DNA from: a virus
Virus record (IMG/VR): IMGVR_UViG_3300050821_001891
Coordinates: 1 to 20,365 of that record
Length of the DNA: 20,365 nucleotides
Direction: 5' to 3' (one strand)
Shown: one piece after another, positions 6,943 through 12,266 of the stretch
Layout: the number at the start of each line of letters is the position of its first letter
Numbering within the stretch: position 1 is the stretch's first letter
Position numbers and translations under genes: made by a program
The notes under the pieces: model-generated
Databases searched by the model: none
What the model was told of the DNA's origin: nothing
What the model saw: the letters and a program-made list of their open reading frames with translations, nothing else

Positions 6943-7758
6943 ATGACAAATAATGTAACAGCACCCAAAGAAACAGCAGTCGTTATAGATGATGAATTAC
7001 GTTCCTTGCAGAGCATGGGAGCAGAAAATGTCACTTCTGCTAATGTTCTTATTCCTCGTTTGACTATATTACAAGGACTATCTCCTCAAATCAATAGGAA
7101 GAAAGCAGAGTATATTGAAGGATCAGAAGTTGGTGATTTCTGTAACGTTGCTACAGGTGATCTTTATAAGGATCAAATATTAGTTGTTCCTTGTCATTTT
7201 GCGACAGCATATATCGAATGGACAAAGAACCGCGGTGGGTTAGCAGCAAATCACGGTGATGATCCTTCTATTTTAAAAAAATGTATGAGAAATGAAAGAA
7301 ACGAAAATGTTTTGCCAAATGGCAATATTGTTCAGGAAACCGCACAATGGTATTGCTTGTTGCAAGATGGCAATTCTTGGAATCGTATTTTCTTTCCTTT
7401 GAAAGCAACAAATCTCAAACACTCCAAAAAGTGGATGACGCTTGTTATGACAGAGGCTGTCGAAATGCCTGATAAAACAATTTGGAAGCCGCCGTTGTTT
7501 TGGCGTTCTTGGCATCTTATTATTATTGACGATAGCAACGATCAAGGAGATTGGGCAACATTTAGACCAGAAAAAGGCGAGAAAATCTTGGATTTGGATC
7601 CAGATCGCAGACTTCTCAGAATGTGCAAATCATTTTATGAGGATATCAAGAAGAATATCGTCCGTCCTGATCTTGAGACACAACAAGACGAAGGCAGACC
7701 ATCTACTATTGATGGAACAACTGCTAAAGACCCAACAAAAGCAGACATACCGTTTTGA
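6943..7758 (+). CDS. Probable single-stranded DNA-binding protein
   Basis: I do not see a canonical bacterial SSB sequence. The 271-residue protein nevertheless ends in KADIPF, the DIPF tip by which SSBs bind partner proteins, after a Thr/Lys/Asp-rich disordered tail (about 240-267). The body (about 40-235) is beta-rich and holds a LIPRLTILQGLSPQ segment near 46-59 that I associate with phage ssDNA-binding proteins. AAGGAG stands 6 nt before ATG 6943. An upstream in-frame ATG at 6835 lies inside the ligase gene and is rejected. Position between ligase and a nucleotide hydrolase supports a replication role. Family is inferred mainly from the C-terminal tip and context. Confidence 0.7.
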   Translation: MTNNVTAPKETAVVIDDELRSLQSMGAENVTSANVLIPRLTILQGLSPQINRKKAEYIEGSEVGDFCNVATGDLYKDQILVVPCHFATAYIEWTKNRGGLAANHGDDPSILKKCMRNERNENVLPNGNIVQETAQWYCLLQDGNSWNRIFFPLKATNLKHSKKWMTLVMTEAVEMPDKTIWKPPLFWRSWHLIIIDDSNDQGDWATFRPEKGEKILDLDPDRRLLRMCKSFYEDIKKNIVRPDLETQQDEGRPSTIDGTTAKDPTKADIPF

Positions 7759-7769
7759 GGAGATAAAGC

Positions 7770-8231
7770 TTGAGTCACATCAATGATAAAGAAACTGAAG
7801 CGCATCTCGAAGACGCGCTTCAAGAAATGGAAACCGTGATAAGGGAGCCACATCGCAGGAAATTATTCAAGGAAACTCCGCCATCTCCAGCTCCTGCACT
7901 GGATCTCAATTCTAATCTACCTTCATATATCTCGAATGAGCCAGAACAGCTGGACTATACTCTCATGCCACTCGATACTCTTGAAGAGGTCACGCGTGCC
8001 CTCATGTATGATAGAGATACGAATGGAGAGTTTGTTTGGGCAAGTAATCCACGACATTTCAGAGAAATTCTGGCAAGAGTACAAAGTCATATCTATGCAT
8101 TCTCGCGCGGAGAGGATATTGATCCTAGTAGTGGGCAATCGCACATTGCCTGTGCTATCATCGATCTGATGTTTCTCCAATCGCACTTAATTCAAGGTGC
8201 GGGGCATCTAGACAATCGCTTCAAGCGATAA
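7770..8231 (+). CDS. DUF5664-type dATP/dGTP pyrophosphohydrolase-like protein
   Basis: The start is TTG at 7770, with GAGGAG overlapping the upstream stop. The 153-residue protein has a variable, Pro-rich N-terminus (1-58) and a C-terminal part matching my memory of DUF5664: a LDYTLMP...LEEVTRAL helix (61-78), PRHFREIL at 94-101, and the GEDIDPSSGQSHIACAIIDL core at 114-133, whose Glu/Asp/His residues would bind metal. This family belongs with the MazG-like all-alpha nucleotide pyrophosphohydrolases and includes MazZ of 2-aminoadenine phages. The gene is last in the ligase operon, before a hairpin. There is no PurZ or DatZ in this window, so a Z-genome cannot be claimed. Confidence 0.75.
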   Translation: MSHINDKETEAHLEDALQEMETVIREPHRRKLFKETPPSPAPALDLNSNLPSYISNEPEQLDYTLMPLDTLEEVTRALMYDRDTNGEFVWASNPRHFREILARVQSHIYAFSRGEDIDPSSGQSHIACAIIDLMFLQSHLIQGAGHLDNRFKR

Positions 8232-8238
8232 GAAAATG

Positions 8239-8268
8239 AAGGATATTATTCGCTATGATAATATCCTT
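8239..8268 (+). terminator. Hairpin between operons, possible terminator
   Basis: A perfect 11-bp stem AAGGATATTAT/ATAATATCCTT (8239-8249 and 8258-8268) encloses an 8-nt loop. It is AT-rich and followed by CTACTTCTTA rather than a T-run, so it may be a weak terminator or an mRNA-stabilising 3' end of the ligase operon. Confidence 0.55.
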
Positions 8269-8322
8269 CTACTTCTTATATTGATAACAGAGTTAGTTGA
8301 CACGTACCATCATTGGTGAGTT

Positions 8323-8913
8323 ATGTCGGAAGATGTGAGAGATCTTTTCGGATTTGTTGCGCCATCAGAAGGGCAATTGTCCACTATATCTAAGTGGGCA
8401 AGTGATGCGCTTGCATTGCAAGCTGAGATAGATGAAGCTGAAGCACACCTTAAAGAATTGAATAAGGAACTTGCCAAAATAATTGAAACAGAATTACCAA
8501 AAGCTATGATGGCTGCTGGGTCAGAAGAATTTACAATGACAAATGGCGGTAAAATATCTATTGATGATGTTATTCAAGGTAGCTTAGCCAAATCAGCCGA
8601 TGAAGAAAAAAGAGATTTTGCCATTCAATGGGTAGCAAATAATGGAGGAAAAGATAATATCAAAAGACATTTTGAAATTGATTTTACAAGAGGGCAAATT
8701 TCATATGCTACGGCATTTCGTGAATTACTTCAAAAAAATCAGGTACATTTTGATGAATTTGAAAGCATACATACTGGTACATTTAAAGCATTTCTTTTTG
8801 AGAAATTAAAAGAATTTTCTAAAACTGGAGAAACAGTACCATTCGATAAAATGGGATTTCGCTTCTTTAAGAAGGCTATAATCAAGCCAGGAAAGAAAGA
8901 TGGCGACTATTAA
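8323..8913 (+). CDS. Conserved phage protein of unknown function, coiled-coil N-terminus
   Basis: This 196-residue protein begins SEDVRDLFGF, continues with a strongly charged coiled coil (about 28-62, LQAEIDEAEAHLKELNKELA) and an alpha/beta body of about 130 residues with WVANNGG near 104-110. The overall layout resembles a family found in many phages near replication genes, but I cannot name it. GGTGAG gives a modest ribosome site. It opens the long operon that runs to 16860 and overlaps the FAD gene by 14 nt. The N-terminal DLF matches the DLF tails seen elsewhere and may bind the same partner. No catalytic motif is seen. Confidence 0.7.
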   Translation: MSEDVRDLFGFVAPSEGQLSTISKWASDALALQAEIDEAEAHLKELNKELAKIIETELPKAMMAAGSEEFTMTNGGKISIDDVIQGSLAKSADEEKRDFAIQWVANNGGKDNIKRHFEIDFTRGQISYATAFRELLQKNQVHFDEFESIHTGTFKAFLFEKLKEFSKTGETVPFDKMGFRFFKKAIIKPGKKDGDY

Positions 8914-9784
8914 CGTTATTGGCGCAGGTATGTCTGGGTTGTTAGCAGCCAACATGCTGCGACGACACAATATCACTGTGTATGAGAAACAAGAAGGATT
9001 GCCTAATAATCATCATGCTGTATTGCGTTTTAGAACGCCTGAAGTTGGCAATGTATTAGGAATACCATTTCGCAAAGTCAATATGATTAAGACTTATGTC
9101 CCTTCTGGGAATGTAGTATCAGATACTCTTACATATTCTAAAAAAGTAACTGGAAAATATCTATCAGATAGATCTATTACTTCTGGAACTACTATAGCTG
9201 AACGATACATTGCGCCGCCAAATTTAATAGAACAAATGGCAAAAAATGTTAATGTTGAATTTAATATGTATGATTTTGATGCAGAAGGACCAAAACATCC
9301 GACTATTTCTACAATACCAATGCCAATATTAATGGCATTATTACAATATCCAAATAAAATTAAATTTGATAATTTTCCAGGCTCTGTTCTATCTGCCACA
9401 ATCGAAAATTGTGATGCATATGTTTCTGTATTATTTCCAGGACAAAATAGGTTTAGTCGCGCAACAATAACTGGAGATCAATTAATAGTAGAGTTTCCCA
9501 ATTTAAAAAGAATTAATCCAAATAGTTTTGAATTAAATAGAATTGTTTGGGAATTAGGTATAGCTGCTGCCAAGATAAAAGATATTCAATTTAAGAAACA
9601 AGAGTATTTCAAAATAACAGAGATTGACGAAGCAGAACGCAAAAAATTCCAAAGATGGGCGACAGTTCATCATAACATCTTTTCTCTAGGTAGATATGCC
9701 ACGTGGCGTCCTAAGTTACTTTTAGATGATTTAATACAAGATGTGAAGAAGATCGAAGGCTGGATCATAAGCGTGGAGCAATAA
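8900..9784 (+). CDS. FAD-dependent oxidoreductase-like protein
   Basis: The N-terminus has a clear dinucleotide-binding Rossmann motif: INVIGAGMSGLLAANML (residues 4-20, GxGxxG at G8, G10, G13), then VYEKQ with the ribose-binding acidic residue about 18 residues on. The remaining 260 residues are not recognisable by eye but are plausible for a flavoprotein. It is shorter than typical amine oxidases. AGGAAAG precedes the ATG and overlaps the upstream gene. It lies two genes before ThyX, itself a flavoenzyme, and among nucleotide-pool genes, so a role in thymidine or modified-base chemistry is possible but unproved. The substrate is unknown. Confidence 0.72.
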   Translation: MATINVIGAGMSGLLAANMLRRHNITVYEKQEGLPNNHHAVLRFRTPEVGNVLGIPFRKVNMIKTYVPSGNVVSDTLTYSKKVTGKYLSDRSITSGTTIAERYIAPPNLIEQMAKNVNVEFNMYDFDAEGPKHPTISTIPMPILMALLQYPNKIKFDNFPGSVLSATIENCDAYVSVLFPGQNRFSRATITGDQLIVEFPNLKRINPNSFELNRIVWELGIAAAKIKDIQFKKQEYFKITEIDEAERKKFQRWATVHHNIFSLGRYATWRPKLLLDDLIQDVKKIEGWIISVEQ

Positions 9785-9785
9785 G

Positions 9786-9992
9786 ATGACATTCGAGCAA
9801 CTAATGGCAAAAGCAGCAGAAGAAGCCAACGAACATGAATTATTGGTATTAAATGTTGAAGAAATAAGAAACTATGTTGATAGTACAGAAAATCAATTAG
9901 AAGATCTTGATAGTATCTTAGATTGGGCTCAAGGTGATGTACATTCTGGAAAAAAGAAAGTCAATTGGATACTCATAAAGGTGATACCATGA
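9786..9992 (+). CDS. Small acidic hypothetical protein, 68 aa
   Basis: GGAG precedes the ATG, which follows the previous stop after one base. The protein is strongly acidic and helical over residues 1-55 and ends in a hydrophobic NWILIKVIP strand. No family is recognised. Its stop overlaps the ThyX start as ATGA, and the ThyX ribosome site lies inside its last codons, so it may serve translational coupling. It sits between the FAD enzyme and ThyX and could be a small partner of either; the sequence does not decide. Confidence 0.6.
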   Translation: MTFEQLMAKAAEEANEHELLVLNVEEIRNYVDSTENQLEDLDSILDWAQGDVHSGKKKVNWILIKVIP

Positions 9993-10732
9993 AAGTCACA
10001 TTGCTAGACTATACTGGCGCAGGTAATCTTGATCCTGCGCGTTATGCTGCCAATATTCTTGTTTATACAAGATCAACACGTCTTAAAATGTCTCCAGGAC
10101 TGCTAGATGAAATAAAAATGAAATCTTATGTAGAAATTATGGAAGAACTTAGACAGATGGCAGATACCTTACCATCTTCTTGGGAATTTATACACTTCAC
10201 CTTCTTAATTGAAGAAGTGACGAGGGCATTCACACATCAACTGGTGCGTACCAGAACCGCTTCATATGCGCAACAGGCCATGCGTATTGTGCCGATGGAA
10301 GGTTTTACTTATGAAATAGGACCATCAATAGCAAAAGATGAAGATTTATCTAGTATATATAATGCTACAATGGGAGCAACAAATGCATCATATCAAATGC
10401 TTCTCAAACGAGGCGCAAAAACAGAAGATGCTCGTGGCATTCTTCCTACCAATATACATACAAATATCAATATGTCTATCAACATGCGCAACTTCATTAA
10501 TATGGCAAGGAAGCGCGCCAGTATTCGTGTTCAAGATGAATATAAATCTGTAGTTGATGCAATGCTAATTGAAATACAAAGAGTATATCCTTGGTTTCAT
10601 ATCTTCTATAAGAACGATGAAGTCCAAGGAATGCGCGATTTGCAAGATATGATTAATGATAACAAGAAGTTATCAGAAGAGGAAAAGATGGCAATGTTCA
10701 AGAAAATTGACTTGTTGCGCACAGAAAAATAA
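9989..10732 (+). CDS. thyX: Flavin-dependent thymidylate synthase ThyX, variant signature
   Basis: ThyX makes dTMP from dUMP with FAD, NADPH and methylene-tetrahydrofolate. The start is ATG 9989 after AAGGTGA; an ATG at 9965 has no site. The 247-residue protein carries the ThyX signature region at 87-99 as RTRTASYAQQAMR. The family pattern is RHRxxSxNxxSxR, so here His becomes Thr (88), Asn becomes Ala (94) and the second Ser becomes Ala (97). The second conserved block, ARGILPTNIHTNINMSINMR (148-167), and the following VQDEY are present. Fold and FAD binding are therefore likely, but substrate or chemistry may differ. It lies in an operon with the FAD enzyme and HAD phosphatase. A dUMP hydroxymethylating variant is one alternative. 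Confidence 0.88.
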   Translation: MKVTLLDYTGAGNLDPARYAANILVYTRSTRLKMSPGLLDEIKMKSYVEIMEELRQMADTLPSSWEFIHFTFLIEEVTRAFTHQLVRTRTASYAQQAMRIVPMEGFTYEIGPSIAKDEDLSSIYNATMGATNASYQMLLKRGAKTEDARGILPTNIHTNINMSINMRNFINMARKRASIRVQDEYKSVVDAMLIEIQRVYPWFHIFYKNDEVQGMRDLQDMINDNKKLSEEEKMAMFKKIDLLRTEK

Positions 10733-11176
10733 ATGATTATTCTTATCGACATAGATCACACAATAGCCAACTCATATTGGCGTGACTCAATGATTGGTAC
10801 TGTTCCTTGGGATGATTACTACGCAGAAGGCAAATATGATAAACCATTTAAAAACGTTGCTAATTTAATAAACTCATTATCAAGTATGCAGTACGAGATT
10901 ATAGGATTCACAGGACGACCAGAAAAGTTCCGGTCTATGACAGTAGAATGGCTTGTAAAGAATAGAATTGACATAGATATTATTCTGATGCGCCCAGATG
11001 ATGTGTTTCTCAAGAATAGCGAAATGAAATTAGTATTAGTCAAAGACTACTTTAAGGATGATTTTAAAAAAATACATTTTGTGATAGATGATAATGAAGA
11101 AACAATATTGGAGTTTTATAAGCTAGGCATACCAACACTACAGATAAGGAATATAAATGTCAAAAACGGAAACTGA
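10733..11176 (+). CDS. HAD-superfamily phosphatase (PNK 3'-phosphatase-like)
   Basis: The 147-residue protein has the HAD motifs: motif I DIDHT (nucleophile D6, acid D8), motif II FTGRP with T60, a lysine region KNSEMK near 94-99 for motif III, and motif IV IDDNEET with D119 and D120. The layout and the GRPEKFRSMTVEWL stretch resemble the phosphatase domain of T4 polynucleotide kinase. It may remove 3'-phosphates from nucleic acids or act on nucleotides. There is no kinase domain. The ATG directly follows the ThyX stop, and the ribosome site is weak, so translation is probably coupled. Superfamily is confident; substrate is inferred. Confidence 0.82.
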   Translation: MIILIDIDHTIANSYWRDSMIGTVPWDDYYAEGKYDKPFKNVANLINSLSSMQYEIIGFTGRPEKFRSMTVEWLVKNRIDIDIILMRPDDVFLKNSEMKLVLVKDYFKDDFKKIHFVIDDNEETILEFYKLGIPTLQIRNINVKNGN

Positions 11177-11486
11177 ACGAGCAATAGAACTTGCTTATGA
11201 ATTAATAGAAATTATGAAAGAACGCGGGGAAGCATATGGAAGTAATGAACATAAAACTGCTCAAATAATGTTGATCCTTTATCCTGAGGGAATTAATAAT
11301 TGTACATTTGAAGATCTAGTAAGACAAAAATTCATAACATATATTATTGATAAATTATCTAGATATGTCAAAGGAGGTCATGAAGATAGCCTGTTAGATA
11401 TGGCAGGTTATGCGCTGCGATTAGCAGCATTTAATCAATGGCAAGGAGAGCAAGATGGCAAAGAAGTACACACGCGACAGAGCTGA
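11157..11486 (+). CDS. MazG-like/DUF6378-type protein, 109 aa
   Basis: AAGGAAT precedes the ATG, which overlaps the HAD gene by 20 nt. The protein is all-helical. An ERGEAYGSNEHK segment near 21-32 is followed by two helices with IIDKLSRYVKGGHEDSLLDM (about 63-82) and AGYALRL. These match phage DUF6378, a MazG-superfamily group: the first block replaces the usual GEAHGD-type motif and the Asp/Glu residues of the second would bind magnesium. It is probably a nucleotide pyrophosphohydrolase or an inactive relative. With the DUF5664 protein, this gives two such proteins in one phage. Family assignment is by eye. Confidence 0.65.
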   Translation: MSKTETERAIELAYELIEIMKERGEAYGSNEHKTAQIMLILYPEGINNCTFEDLVRQKFITYIIDKLSRYVKGGHEDSLLDMAGYALRLAAFNQWQGEQDGKEVHTRQS

Positions 11487-11736
11487 GTTTATTCTAGCTG
11501 TTGAGAAGATGCCTTTTTGGCAACAAGTTATGTATTTGGAACAGGAAAATAGACGCTTCTTAGCTGTCATTATTGACGAATGGATAGAGAAAGCCATAGA
11601 GGATAAATTGAGTCTATTTGATTGGCTTGAGAAACAGTTCAAAACAGGAGGACCAAGACCAAAAATACAACTGAGCTTACATGAAGAAAATCAAGCAGGA
11701 ATACCAAGGGCGTTAAGACCTGACTTAAAGAAATGA
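11455..11736 (+). CDS. Hypothetical phage protein, 93 aa
   Basis: AGGAGAG gives a good ribosome site and the gene overlaps its upstream neighbour by 32 nt. The first 60 residues are helical with an aromatic-rich MPFWQQVMYLEQENRRF stretch; the last 30 are Pro/Arg/Lys-rich. The tail includes IQLSLHEEN, in which QLSLH resembles the QLxLF clamp-binding peptide but has His instead of Phe. The stop overlaps the DnaQ-like start as ATGA. The family is not recognised. Its place just before the exonuclease and polymerase suggests a replisome accessory protein, as inference only. Confidence 0.62.
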   Translation: MAKKYTRDRAEFILAVEKMPFWQQVMYLEQENRRFLAVIIDEWIEKAIEDKLSLFDWLEKQFKTGGPRPKIQLSLHEENQAGIPRALRPDLKK

Positions 11737-12266
11737 TAGCAACTATCTTCGATACAGAAACAACTGGATTAATAATTAATCCAGCACGCTCTCTTGACTC
11801 GCAGCCAGAGATTATATCTTTGGCTGCGCAAGAAGTCAATTTGGCGACAGGTGAGAAATTAATTTCTTATTATCAAGAATTTAAGCCAATTAAGCCTGTA
11901 TCTGAGGAAATAACAAAGATCACAGGATTTACTAATGAGCATCTAAGTACACGCCCATCTATTTCTATGCATCTAAATGAAATAGTTTCTTTCTTAGAAA
12001 GTGCAAAATTGATAATCGGTCAAAATATTACATTTGATAAAGGCATGTTAGATTTGGAATGCAGACGCTACGGTCCAAATATCAGATGGCCCAAGTCGTT
12101 AGATTTAGTTGAGAATAGTATATTCATTAAAGGCTACCGTTTATCATTAACTAAGCTTCATATGGAGTTATTTGGGAAAGGCTTCGAGGACGCGCATCAA
12201 TCAGATGTAGACGTTGACGCAACAGTCAGATGCGCAGTAGAAATGTTCAGACGAGGTTGGCTATGA
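11733..12266 (+). CDS. dnaQ: DnaQ-like 3'-5' proofreading exonuclease
   Basis: The 177-residue protein shows the DEDDh exonuclease motifs: Exo I FDTETTG with D7 and E9, Exo II QNITFDKGML with D102, and Exo III AHQSDVDVDA with H155 and D160. It removes mismatched 3' nucleotides. It consists of the catalytic domain only, shorter than E. coli epsilon (243 aa), which has a C-terminal tail that binds DnaE. The gene overlaps the upstream gene and the polymerase gene by ATGA junctions, so exonuclease and polymerase are probably made in fixed ratio and form a proofreading pair. The polymerase PHP domain looks degenerate, which fits. Confidence 0.9.
   Translation: MIATIFDTETTGLIINPARSLDSQPEIISLAAQEVNLATGEKLISYYQEFKPIKPVSEEITKITGFTNEHLSTRPSISMHLNEIVSFLESAKLIIGQNITFDKGMLDLECRRYGPNIRWPKSLDLVENSIFIKGYRLSLTKLHMELFGKGFEDAHQSDVDVDATVRCAVEMFRRGWL

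Noticed and set aside
7770-8231. Claim of a 2-aminoadenine (Z) genome from the DUF5664 gene
   Set aside because: DUF5664 occurs in many phages with normal DNA, and neither purZ nor datZ is present here.
8297-8326. TTGACA at 8297-8302 as a perfect -35 box for the long operon
   Set aside because: The only spaced -10 partner (GTTATG) overlaps the ATG at 8323, which would give a leaderless mRNA starting inside the gene.
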